Shown: positions 1 through 9,471 of the stretch, piece by piece
Position numbering within the stretch: the first letter of the stretch is position 1
How the letters are laid out: every line of letters starts with the position of its first letter
From: Leptospira biflexa
GTDB taxonomy: Bacteria; Spirochaetota; DYNZ01
Length of the DNA stretch: 64,000 nt
Direction: 5' to 3'
NCBI GenBank assembly: GCA_020720805.1
Contig: DYNZ01000005.1
Span: 42,985 to 106,984, forward strand
Notes under the pieces: generated by a model
What the model saw: the letters and a program-made list of their open reading frames with translations, nothing else
What the model was told of the DNA's origin: nothing
Database searches by the model: none
Position numbers and translations under genes: made by a program

Positions 1-3000
1 AAACGAATGGTTTCAGCCTTAGGTGCAATATCATGAAAAACAGAAAGAGGTAATTGATAGATCCAACTGTTTCCCATAAAAAACCATCTCTTCTTGTTTT
101 TACTCCAGACTGGCATACCTTGACTTAAAAATGACGAAAGGATCTTTCCATTTTTTTCCAAAATAGCTTTTTCGATGGCCTGAATATGGATAGTTTTTTG
201 AATGAAAGAATTTTCCTGTTTCCCGATAACCCAGGTAAATAATTGAGAACCGGAAACCTTAAAATAGACCAAGATATCATCTTCGTGAAGCTGATTAAAA
301 ATCCATGGCTGCGCCTCGGTATGAATTAAAATTTTTAATTCAGGATAGTGCAGCTTTAAACGAAGAGAATTAGATTTAATATTTTTAAGATTTTGCTCAA
401 GTTCGCTGCGCAACGTGGGTAGTTCTGCGCTGCGAACACTGATATTCTGTTTGATTTCACCCAATTGTTGCAGCAAAGTGTGCCTTTTTCGAATACTATT
501 CAAATATGACTGCAAGGTTTCATTTTTAATTTTATCAGGCAACTGAGGTTGAATTTGCAGAATATCGAGAAGCCTTAAAATAGCGTTTTCTTTTTCCGCT
601 ATTAGAAGAGCATCATTTGGATTTTTTTTGACATTGACCTGATACCATTGAGCCAGGCGAAAAACATCCTGCATTAAATTTTCCATACCAAGAGCCAATA
701 AAACATCATCTTCAAAATATTGTAGGCTTTCACGAAGATAATCCCCGGCATTTAGGCTCTGGTTGTAAAGGGGATCTTGCATATCTTGTACAAAAGGCTC
801 TAAATATTTTATAACCCCACTGTGATGCAAACTTAATTGGCTGAAAAAATAGGCTAACTGCGCGCTCAACCCGTTCATTTGGTACTCTCTGGCAATTTGC
901 AAAGAAAGCAGATAAAAACGAGCCGCTTGTGGATATGCACCCATTTTTTCCCAGATGCGTGCCCGGTTGGTGTAAAGAATTGCCAAAAGTATACGATTAT
1001 TCTTCAATTCTGCCGGAATAAAAAGATCTTTTTCTGTTTTTTTTATACTGCCAGAAATAATTTGAATCAGCTCATCATATTTTGTGTCAGCATGTCGGTA
1101 ATGTTGGTAAATATTATCCCTTAATTGATATTGGGCCATGACAAGTTTATCTTTTTCTTTGGAATCAATCGACTGGGTTTTGAACGCCATACGACCCTGA
1201 CTCAGCAAATTGCCTTTGTAATACATCAGGTTAGCAAGAATCAATTCCAAACGAAATAGGGAAACCCTGGAAGAAACTTCCGCCTTTTGGGCAATGCGTA
1301 GTTCATCATTTTTGGTAATTTTTTGCTTTCGAGCCTTTCGTTCGCTCTCTTCCTGACTTAAAAGTTGTTTATAAAGATTTTTCTTAAACGAAGCAGCATA
1401 TTTCCTAGATTCGTTGATTACTATGTCAATTTCCTTTATTGGATCCGGCAAATAATCCGATTTATTTTCCAATATATAGGATAGAACTAACATATAGTTC
1501 ATGCGGCTATTGATATCTTCCTGAAAATCTTGATAGTTACTTCCTGAAAGTATTGCTGAAGTTTTGCGGAAAAAATCCATAGCCTCTTGATAATTTCCGT
1601 TTAGGAAATAATAATAACCAAGATTATTGCCTGTAATGGCTTTAACCTGCCATTCAAAAGAATTTACCGGATTCTCAAGGATTTGCCATTTTTTGCGGAG
1701 AAACTGAATTGCTTGCAGGTAATTGCCCTGCTTTAGATAGTTATCCGAAAAAAGGGAATGGTTCAAGGATAATTTCTCTATCTGATTTAAATTGCGATAG
1801 ATGCGATTTTCACCTATAATTGTTCCATCTTCACCAAGATTAAAAAAAGGAATTCCCTTCTTGTCGATCACATTCAAAACTACGAGATTCGGCAATAAAA
1901 ATGGTGCTAAAACACCCGTATCAAAACGAAAACCTACTTCATTCTTAATATTCAGCAATCTCCAGCGCAAAGGAAATTTTTTAATTTTTTCCCTGGGCTG
2001 CTTTTCTAAAATCTTTTCTGACCGTTGCAGAAAATCAATTGAGATCCCATTTTGACCTAATTTATAATGACAATAGGCCAACTCCTGGTAGATTTGCTCT
2101 AATGGAAAGGCCAATTTTTTCTGATAACTATGATCAGCCAGCAATTGATTGTATAAATCAATCGCCTCTCGATACTCACCTCTTTCACGATGAATCAAAG
2201 CTAAATATTGAGTAATTCGCAAAATTTGATTCATCTCATGTTCTGCAGATTGGTTGCGCTTTTGAGCCAGATAAATTTCCTTTACTTTACGAAAATTAGC
2301 GGAAGCCTCTTTCGAAAAATTATTCTGCCATTGACTATAGGCAAGGTGAAAGAAAAATTGAGCTTCTTGCAAAGTAGAGTCAAACCCGGTTTTATAATCC
2401 GCAGCAAGTTGGTAATTTTCCAAAGCTTTGGAATAATTTCGGAGCAAGAAAAAGGAATTTGCCAAATTAAGATACAGATTCCCTTCCGTATTGGGATCTT
2501 TGGATTCATCATTGATCCGTAATCCTTTATTATAAATCGAAATAGTTTGTTCTAATAAATATTCCGGGAAAAATTTGTTATAAAGATCATCGTTACCTAC
2601 GCCATCTTCCTGACGCCGTATATCAACTAAAGAATAAATAAACCCTTGAAGCAAATAGGCATCCAAATACTCTTCATCCATATATGTTACCCACTTCAGC
2701 TCCTGCTCAGCCTTCTGCTGATATTCAAGAAACTCTGAAATTTCTGCCCGTGGATTAAGTATAATACGATTTTTTTGCAGGTTTCTTCTGTAATCAGAGT
2801 CAATTTTTAACCCTAAACGATGATACAAATAAGCGGCGCCATATAAGTAAGCTTTATTGTAAGTGACTCGCGCAATATCAATTTTATCCTTTTGATTATA
2901 CTGCTCGACAAATTTTTTGATTTTATCCTTTTTAAATTTAATACTTTGCAAATGCGAGTTGATATAACGGACATGGGCCTCGACTGCAATTTGATCATAA

Positions 3001-5246
3001 AGAGGACGGCTTAGAGCCTGAGAATTCAGTGTATGTAATAAATTGATCCATCTAAGATATATAACACTAGCCTGCTTGTAGTTTCCCTGCAACTCCAAGG
3101 CTTGACCCTGTGTGGAGTAGAAGGAGACCAGCTTATCTTTCATCTCATGGTAAGCGGGACTTCTGAAAAATCTAAAATATTTTTCAATGGCTTTATGATA
3201 AAGCTCTGCCATTTTAGAGGATTGAGATTGCTTTTCATAAGAGAGTCCAACAAAATACAGAGATTGAAAATGAAGTAATCTGGTTTGCGGAGTCAATTTA
3301 ATAACAGTCTCAAATCCTTTTACTGCATCCTTATACTTTTTTAATCCAAGGTTGTAAAAACTTTGCATATACAGAGAAACAACCCCTAGACCTTTAAATG
3401 TAGGATATTTACTTTCAAGAGTTTTGATTTTTTGCAATCCAAGATAGTAATTTTTTTCCTGATAAAATTTACTTACAATATTATCTTCGATTTTTGAAAG
3501 ATAAGATACGGATTTTGTGGCAGAAATCAGTGTTAACCACTCCTCTGGCAGAATACTATTGTCATAATATTTAGAAAAAAAATCATATTTAGCCGCGCCA
3601 GTTTTCAGTAGTAAATTAAGATAAAAAGGATATTTATTAGAAGTTGACAATGCCTTTTCATAAGAAGAGATCATTGCAATATTATTTTTCTCTGCAGCAG
3701 CCATCTCGCCGAGGGCCTCATAAAGAAAAGCGAGCTGATTTAAAAATTTATTTTTTTGTTCTTGATTTGAGGAAAACGACTGTTCACCCTTTTTAAATGA
3801 TTCTATCTGTTCCTCTAAAAAGCGCGTGGCATTTTTTCCTGTTATTTTTGCCTCATAAGCTGCAGCCAAAATTGAGTAAATGTTTTGCTTTGTTTTGGCT
3901 CCAAATTCAGATAGCTCTTTTAAATACGAGAGAGCAATCTTTGATTTCCCGCTTTGCTGATAATAATTGGCTATATTAACATAAGCCCGTGAAATAAAAA
4001 GATAGCTCAACGGATGCTTCTCATGAAAATCCTTGGTTCGCCTCAGGGCGAGAATATACTTTTCTGCATCGTTGTATTCGATGAGGTATTGTTCAGCTAA
4101 CTCATATTGAGCAACAATATTTGGCCGTCGGGGGATAATACCTGTAGCAGGAATCACAGAAACATCCAGATTATTTTCACGCAATGCTATATAAACAATA
4201 GAATCGCCTCTACCAAACAGATCAGGATAAAAATTTACATTAAAAGAGTAATCCTGTTGAACGGTTAAAGGATAACCATTTTTTTTCGACAAATCTTGAT
4301 AATACAGATAGCTTTTGTCATTTAAATCCAAAATACCATTCTCGTTCGTATCAATGTCAATTCTTGTATAAATAATTTTTTTACTATCACCAAGATACTT
4401 TGGAAACATCTCAATTTCATCATTTTTCGTAAGCCTGCGCTCGGATCCTGTTTTTTCTCCCTTTTTATCAACGCCTACTTCATAAATTTCACCAAATTTT
4501 TGTGAGTCTCGATAGGAGATAAAAATCAATTTTAATCCGTCGTTGGCATAAGAAACCTGTTCAGCGCCTAATGTCGTTACCTGCTTTTTAATTTTACCAT
4601 TCGCTGACATAATCCATATATTATTCTTAGCCTCACTTCCCCTGTTCGAGATAAAAGCTATCCACTTCCCATCAGGCGACCAAACGGGATCCTTATCTGT
4701 TATAGATCGTCTAACGTTTCTTTCGTCGCGAATTTCGGTTAGATTTTTTAGTTCGCCTATTTTTTTTTCACCGCCAAATTCATCAATAGCTTCACCGCTT
4801 TTTGTCAACCACTCCTCTGGATTAGCCGCGACTAGAAAAATATCCCCTTGGAAGTCATCTCTTCGGGAAACAAAAATTAATTTCTTGCCATCAGGCGATA
4901 TTTGCGGTGACCTATCATCAGCCGCATGTCGGGTAATAGGTTTTTCTATAATATCTCCCAAACCGCGGACAAAGATATCAAAGTTTCCATCCTTATTAGA
5001 AGCAAAATATAGATATTTCCCTTGGTTGGCAATAGCTCCGTCAATCTCGGCAGATTTTGAAATTGTTAACGGAATAACTTTACCGACATTTTTGGGATTA
5101 TAGAATTCGCTATAAAGAGTAAAACTATAATCCACCAAATCAGTTCTTAAATTTTTAGAACAGGATAAATTAAGCAACAGAGTGAATGCCGTTGCGACAA
5201 ATAAAAAGAGCCGATAACTCCGGATAATATTTTTTTGCCTTCTCAT
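1..5246 (-). CDS. Giant TolB-propeller/TPR lipoprotein with probable C-terminal CHAT domain (partial, runs off left edge)
   Basis: An open frame of 1748 codons starts at ATG 5244-5246 behind a GGGGA ribosome site and leaves the window at base 1 without a stop. The N-terminus is a signal peptide with a loose lipobox (NLSC, Cys29), so an exported lipoprotein is likely. Residues about 68-265 hold four PD40/TolB-like blades with the SPDGK-L-F-S signature (for example ISPDGKKLIFVS and WSPDGKWIAFIS). Residues about 350-1620 are a long helical TPR solenoid. From about 1650 the sequence changes to a pattern typical of the start of CHAT domains (DDILVYFKVSGSQLFTWVI, then IYQLPLSVF). The His/Cys dyad of CHAT would lie beyond the edge, so protease activity cannot be judged. 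It follows a DUF1318 lipoprotein by 9 bases and looks co-transcribed with it and the AsmA-like gene. The propeller and TPR calls are firm; CHAT is probable. Confidence 0.8.
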   Translation of the reverse strand, partial: MRRQKNIIRSYRLFLFVATAFTLLLNLSCSKNLRTDLVDYSFTLYSEFYNPKNVGKVIPLTISKSAEIDGAIANQGKYLYFASNKDGNFDIFVRGLGDIIEKPITRHAADDRSPQISPDGKKLIFVSRRDDFQGDIFLVAANPEEWLTKSGEAIDEFGGEKKIGELKNLTEIRDERNVRRSITDKDPVWSPDGKWIAFISNRGSEAKNNIWIMSANGKIKKQVTTLGAEQVSYANDGLKLIFISYRDSQKFGEIYEVGVDKKGEKTGSERRLTKNDEIEMFPKYLGDSKKIIYTRIDIDTNENGILDLNDKSYLYYQDLSKKNGYPLTVQQDYSFNVNFYPDLFGRGDSIVYIALRENNLDVSVIPATGIIPRRPNIVAQYELAEQYLIEYNDAEKYILALRRTKDFHEKHPLSYLFISRAYVNIANYYQQSGKSKIALSYLKELSEFGAKTKQNIYSILAAAYEAKITGKNATRFLEEQIESFKKGEQSFSSNQEQKNKFLNQLAFLYEALGEMAAAEKNNIAMISSYEKALSTSNKYPFYLNLLLKTGAAKYDFFSKYYDNSILPEEWLTLISATKSVSYLSKIEDNIVSKFYQEKNYYLGLQKIKTLESKYPTFKGLGVVSLYMQSFYNLGLKKYKDAVKGFETVIKLTPQTRLLHFQSLYFVGLSYEKQSQSSKMAELYHKAIEKYFRFFRSPAYHEMKDKLVSFYSTQGQALELQGNYKQASVIYLRWINLLHTLNSQALSRPLYDQIAVEAHVRYINSHLQSIKFKKDKIKKFVEQYNQKDKIDIARVTYNKAYLYGAAYLYHRLGLKIDSDYRRNLQKNRIILNPRAEISEFLEYQQKAEQELKWVTYMDEEYLDAYLLQGFIYSLVDIRRQEDGVGNDDLYNKFFPEYLLEQTISIYNKGLRINDESKDPNTEGNLYLNLANSFFLLRNYSKALENYQLAADYKTGFDSTLQEAQFFFHLAYSQWQNNFSKEASANFRKVKEIYLAQKRNQSAEHEMNQILRITQYLALIHRERGEYREAIDLYNQLLADHSYQKKLAFPLEQIYQELAYCHYKLGQNGISIDFLQRSEKILEKQPREKIKKFPLRWRLLNIKNEVGFRFDTGVLAPFLLPNLVVLNVIDKKGIPFFNLGEDGTIIGENRIYRNLNQIEKLSLNHSLFSDNYLKQGNYLQAIQFLRKKWQILENPVNSFEWQVKAITGNNLGYYYFLNGNYQEAMDFFRKTSAILSGSNYQDFQEDINSRMNYMLVLSYILENKSDYLPDPIKEIDIVINESRKYAASFKKNLYKQLLSQEESERKARKQKITKNDELRIAQKAEVSSRVSLFRLELILANLMYYKGNLLSQGRMAFKTQSIDSKEKDKLVMAQYQLRDNIYQHYRHADTKYDELIQIISGSIKKTEKDLFIPAELKNNRILLAILYTNRARIWEKMGAYPQAARFYLLSLQIAREYQMNGLSAQLAYFFSQLSLHHSGVIKYLEPFVQDMQDPLYNQSLNAGDYLRESLQYFEDDVLLALGMENLMQDVFRLAQWYQVNVKKNPNDALLIAEKENAILRLLDILQIQPQLPDKIKNETLQSYLNSIRKRHTLLQQLGEIKQNISVRSAELPTLRSELEQNLKNIKSNSLRLKLHYPELKILIHTEAQPWIFNQLHEDDILVYFKVSGSQLFTWVIGKQENSFIQKTIHIQAIEKAILEKNGKILSSFLSQGMPVWSKNKKRWFFMGNSWIYQLPLSVFHDIAPKAETIR

Positions 5247-5255
5247 GTTATTCCC

Positions 5256-5900
5256 CTATTTTTTTTTCTGGAGCCATTGACCATTCTTTGATTGTAGCAT
5301 CGTTCCTACTGGTGCGGTTTGAAAATATTTTTCTGCAAAAACTGCACCAATATCATCAAGTGTCATCCGAAATTCTTTTACATCAGTTGCCATAATTTGA
5401 AAAATAGCTTTCCTGGCATTATTCACTTTGCTTGCCAAAACTTCCAATTGCCGCTTCGCCTTCTCCTCCTGATCATATTTATTGCTGACCTTCTCTAATA
5501 AACCCTTATTATTTTCGCCCAAGACCCCTTGCCTTTGGTATTCCTGTAAATCTTTTTGCGATTCATCTAAAATGGAAAAAGCGCGAAATAACGCCACGTC
5601 TGAATCCTGACTACCGCTGGCAAACCCCTTCCCTTTTGCAGAGGAAATCACCCAGGCATCCTTTTCTATCTCCCTGTAACTACCCATAATCTGTCTTTCA
5701 ATGGATGTTTTTGGGCCAGTTAATGTAATCTCTGGCGGAGTAACAGTTACACAGGAACAGGTCTGTTTGCCACACCCAGTTAAAATTAGGGGTACTACAA
5801 AAATAGCTGCTATGATCAAGAAAAAAATATCTTTGGATAAACTGGTTATCCTGCCTACTACTTTCAATGACAAATGATCAAGTTCATACAATCGTTTCAT
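5256..5900 (-). CDS. DUF1318 (YdbL-like) lipoprotein
   Basis: Predicted lipoprotein of 214 residues from ATG 5900, chosen because AGGAA lies 8-9 bases upstream; an in-frame ATG at 5936 would add 12 residues and overlap the previous gene. The membrane segment at about 24-40 ends in a lipobox LTGC (Cys43). The C-terminal 70 residues match the E. coli YdbL pattern: N-x-x-R-K-x-x-x-Q, then a DDI-x-x-x-x-A helix, then a terminal G-x-x-x-Q-x-x-x-G-x-W-x-x-K. The segment just after Cys43, with PPEITLTGPKT, recalls the short YnbE lipoprotein. In E. coli ydbH-ynbE-ydbL form one operon needed for outer-membrane lipid homeostasis; here the large upstream gene is the YdbH counterpart. The YdbL relationship is fairly clear by eye; the YnbE-like part is inference. 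Confidence 0.7.
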   Translation of the reverse strand: MKRLYELDHLSLKVVGRITSLSKDIFFLIIAAIFVVPLILTGCGKQTCSCVTVTPPEITLTGPKTSIERQIMGSYREIEKDAWVISSAKGKGFASGSQDSDVALFRAFSILDESQKDLQEYQRQGVLGENNKGLLEKVSNKYDQEEKAKRQLEVLASKVNNARKAIFQIMATDVKEFRMTLDDIGAVFAEKYFQTAPVGTMLQSKNGQWLQKKK

Positions 5901-5916
5901 AATGCTATTCCTATAC

Positions 5917-8900
5917 TTATTTTGATAAACCTGCAATAAATTCTTGAATTGGAATTCTATTGTATTTCAATTCTGACGGATGCAAATCTGCTGCTAAAGA
6001 TATTGCCCCACGATACAATTTTACTTTTGGATAAATATTTCCATCACCCAATCTAAATTCAAACGATTCGGGTCTACTTGCTGTGCCAATCAATGGTTGC
6101 GCTATTCCCAGTTTTGATTTACCCTCTTTTTCATTCAAAGCACGCATCAATTGGTCAGCAATCTCGTCCCCTATCTTATTCACAATTATATAGCCGCGCG
6201 GATCCACCGCAGCCGGGTTAACCCCAGCCAGGTTAACAAAAGCGGAAAGCAAACCACCTTCCTGCTGTTTTTTAACGAGAGTCTGGTCAAGGGCAGCCAT
6301 ATCAATATTGATCATATGAAATTTTGCTCGATATTCCATCTGCTTAGGATCCATATTTCCTAGATAAAAAAGTGTATCTTGACTAATCAGTTGTCCATCC
6401 AGCAGTGAAGCCTGCATCTTTTTTAATTCAAAGGCATTATCTCGTACAAACATGACAGCACGAAAATCTTTCAAATAGGCATAAGCCTTATTTCGCGACG
6501 GATGCTTAGCGAAGACATTTCGTATGGTAAAATTTGGTTTTTCTGTGAAATTAAAATTTTGAATTATATCAGCCTGGGTAATGTCCAACTTCGAGCTTTT
6601 CTTGCTGTAGTCGAGCTTTAGCTGAAAAGGGAAGTTCATATTTAACTGATCCACTTTGGTCATATTGCCATCGTTAAATTCGAAATTTTTAATCTCAACA
6701 ACCCCATCAACATCTTGATCTTTAACATGGGTACGAACCTGTATACTGCCCCCCAGATTAAAGTTTGCGCCTTCAGGTGTTTTGTAAATCGTAAAAGTCT
6801 GTGGTGAGCCAGTAGGTGACACAGGCGAATCAATGGCTACCAGAGCATGTATATCAGGAATCACCTTGGTTACATATTTTTTTGTCACAATATCAAAAAC
6901 CTTTTTGGGTGAGAGCTCCCCATTCACGGAAATTGCCAAATGCTTAGAAGGAGATTGCGCAAACACTTTTTGCACTTTTATCTGATTTTTTATCTGATCC
7001 ATCATGATATCAAAACCAAAGCTTAAGTCTGCGATATCAAACGTTGGTACCTTTAATGCAAAATTTCCATCCGCAGCCAGCAATTTTCCCTTCATATCCA
7101 ACCCAGTCTCTCCGGTTAATATAACTGGTTGCTGTAACACCTGTTCAGATCGGCTGCTGTTTCCGCGCAGGACATCGGGGAAGGTGTCAAAAAGATTAGG
7201 CAGATGGAAAAAAAATTCCCGCAAAAAAAGCTTGCCCTTAACATACGGCCCTCCTGCTGGCAGGTCTATGACATAAGATCCGTCCAGTCGCAGGCGCACA
7301 GCATCTTCTTGGCGAAAATTAGCAAGATGAATATTGACGGAACGAATACCCACATCGATACGCTTCATAGACGCGCTTATGCCCGAAAAGATTTCTGTAT
7401 TTACCTTTATATTTGTCGGCCGACTGAAACTCTCGCTGACACTGTAAAGAAATCCGGGCAAGTTAAGCGATACTTTCGTAACGAGGTCATGCAAGCCATT
7501 CTGGCTGCTGGTTACAACATCCAGATTCACAGGCCCTTTCACTCCTATATTTAAAAAATTTTCTGGCCTTAGATTTCGCATCTGAAAGAGCACTGACATC
7601 GATCCTGCCGGAAGATTATTCCTTAATGGTACGTTAACCTTTGCAGCAAAATAGGCTCCATTCACGTAGGTAAAAAAATTATCGATCCTGAAATATGTTG
7701 CCCCAATTGGAGTGCCACCTAAATGGGTATGATAATCAAGATGTAACCTTGAAAGATAAATCCAGTAAAGACCAGGAACCTTGGCCCGGATATTATAGAG
7801 ATTTACGGCGCCATCAACTTTTAAATCTTGCGGTGTTCCCATAATTTTCAAAGGTGCAAGGGAAATTTTCCCCCCAAACCAGATGGAATTGTCTCCTGTA
7901 AAAGCCAGAAAGTAGGGATAGAGTTCGTCAAGAATGATATCGGAGCGAACCATGTTCATATTGATACTAGGGTTTTTTTGAACATTCTGAATGCTGCCTT
8001 GTAGATTCACCCACTCGCTTTTCCGAAAACTAACCTTAAAATAGTGAAGCGCTAAGTGGTCTTTACCAGGATCATAACTAACATCATGCTCAATTAAAAA
8101 ATCCAATGGAGCAAATATTTTCCGCTGCAATCTGATCGGCGCTTTCACCATGCCCACTTTAAACTTACTCTGAAATGATTCCGTCCCCTTATCAAGGTAG
8201 GTCAATACATGCACATACAAAGGAGGCTTCGATTCCATCGAAGCGGCGCTATACCATACCTTAAGAGGCTTATCTTCGTTCATTTCAAAACGAAGTTTAT
8301 TAAAAATTTTCACAATATCTGTGGGAGGATTTAAGGGAATTACTTTTGTTGGGGGAATATATATACTCGTGCTGATACGAAAACCCTCGAGGCCAGCCTC
8401 AAAATTTTTTGACTTATCCTTTTCATCTACGGCTTTCACATAAAACCGAAAATCATCAAGAAGAAACTGAAAAAAGAAACGCAGTGAAATCGGTAATTTT
8501 ATTTCTGTAATAGGTTTGCTTTCCACATCCTTTTTTGGTTTGGGCTTTTCCGGCTCCTCTTTTTTTTTCTTCTCCTGGGATGGTTTCATTAGTTTTGCAA
8601 AATTCCACTCGCCATTTTTCTGCTCAATCCAGATGTGCGGTGAGTAGATTCCCACTTCGGGAATATTGATATTTAACCATAAAAATGCGGGTAGCGAATA
8701 ACTTACCTTTAATTTTTTTAGTTTTATGAATGTACTATGATGAAACTCAGCGCCATTTTTAATCTCCAGGTCTTCGATCCAAATCCCTGTAAAGGGATTG
8801 AGCTTCTTGACTTTCAGAGTAATCGTACCATTGGTTAGGGAGGCAAAGTTCTCAATAATCTGCTTTTCCACAAATGAAGGGGTGAGGACAAAATAGACAG

Positions 8901-9183
8901 CTCCTGCTAGTAGATGGAACAACACCAAAAAGGAGAGGACAAATCGGTAGAAAAATTTGCGAATTCTTCTTTTTTTGAATTTAGGTTGTTCCAGAGGAAT
9001 TTTTGGTGTAGCCCTTTGAAACCCTTTTTCCCGCGCTCTGCGGATATTTTCCTGAATAAGAATCGGATCATCACTTAGTCCATCCTCTGTTGCCATATTA
9101 TGAGTAGAACTTGATGTATTTGAATCGGTATCTGCCTTGCTTTTTGTAAAAACTGCTGAAATTTTTTTTAACCAGACCCACAT
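5917..9183 (-). CDS. AsmA/YdbH-like inner-membrane protein of intermembrane lipid transport
   Basis: A protein of 1088 residues from ATG 9183; an earlier in-frame ATG at 9321 gives an implausible extension. A cytoplasmic, basic N-terminus (about 1-76) is followed by one membrane anchor at about 77-100 and a roughly 980-residue periplasmic region. This region has the repeated beta-strand character of the AsmA-like superfamily (TamB, YhdP, YdbH), which forms hydrophobic grooves between the two membranes. The sequence right after the anchor (VEKQIIENFASLTNGTI) is the usual AsmA-family opening. A K/E/P-rich linker lies near residue 215. The gene overlaps the 3' DUF1318 gene only if that gene's upstream start is used, and it leads a three-gene minus-strand operon. 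YdbH is the preferred subfamily because of the DUF1318 neighbour. Substrate and partners are inferred. Confidence 0.7.
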   Translation of the reverse strand: MWVWLKKISAVFTKSKADTDSNTSSSTHNMATEDGLSDDPILIQENIRRAREKGFQRATPKIPLEQPKFKKRRIRKFFYRFVLSFLVLFHLLAGAVYFVLTPSFVEKQIIENFASLTNGTITLKVKKLNPFTGIWIEDLEIKNGAEFHHSTFIKLKKLKVSYSLPAFLWLNINIPEVGIYSPHIWIEQKNGEWNFAKLMKPSQEKKKKEEPEKPKPKKDVESKPITEIKLPISLRFFFQFLLDDFRFYVKAVDEKDKSKNFEAGLEGFRISTSIYIPPTKVIPLNPPTDIVKIFNKLRFEMNEDKPLKVWYSAASMESKPPLYVHVLTYLDKGTESFQSKFKVGMVKAPIRLQRKIFAPLDFLIEHDVSYDPGKDHLALHYFKVSFRKSEWVNLQGSIQNVQKNPSINMNMVRSDIILDELYPYFLAFTGDNSIWFGGKISLAPLKIMGTPQDLKVDGAVNLYNIRAKVPGLYWIYLSRLHLDYHTHLGGTPIGATYFRIDNFFTYVNGAYFAAKVNVPLRNNLPAGSMSVLFQMRNLRPENFLNIGVKGPVNLDVVTSSQNGLHDLVTKVSLNLPGFLYSVSESFSRPTNIKVNTEIFSGISASMKRIDVGIRSVNIHLANFRQEDAVRLRLDGSYVIDLPAGGPYVKGKLFLREFFFHLPNLFDTFPDVLRGNSSRSEQVLQQPVILTGETGLDMKGKLLAADGNFALKVPTFDIADLSFGFDIMMDQIKNQIKVQKVFAQSPSKHLAISVNGELSPKKVFDIVTKKYVTKVIPDIHALVAIDSPVSPTGSPQTFTIYKTPEGANFNLGGSIQVRTHVKDQDVDGVVEIKNFEFNDGNMTKVDQLNMNFPFQLKLDYSKKSSKLDITQADIIQNFNFTEKPNFTIRNVFAKHPSRNKAYAYLKDFRAVMFVRDNAFELKKMQASLLDGQLISQDTLFYLGNMDPKQMEYRAKFHMINIDMAALDQTLVKKQQEGGLLSAFVNLAGVNPAAVDPRGYIIVNKIGDEIADQLMRALNEKEGKSKLGIAQPLIGTASRPESFEFRLGDGNIYPKVKLYRGAISLAADLHPSELKYNRIPIQEFIAGLSK

Positions 9184-9471
9184 ACTATCGTACCGATCCT
9201 TTTTAAAATGAATTTGACTAACTTTGCATTCATTCGGCACAGAATGCAACAAAAAATTGCTTTCATGACGCAATCCATGCCAATAAGAATGCAGGAAACT
9301 GGCTCCACGCCCTTGGAACAAACCAACAAAATGGTATACAATCGATCAAAACCCCGTTTCAAGCCAAGAAACTTTCGATTTTTTCATGAACATTGCATTG
9401 TGATTGACAATGATGTAAAACTATCGAATTGGATATTGTCTTGATATAAAAATGTTTTTCACCTGGGTATT

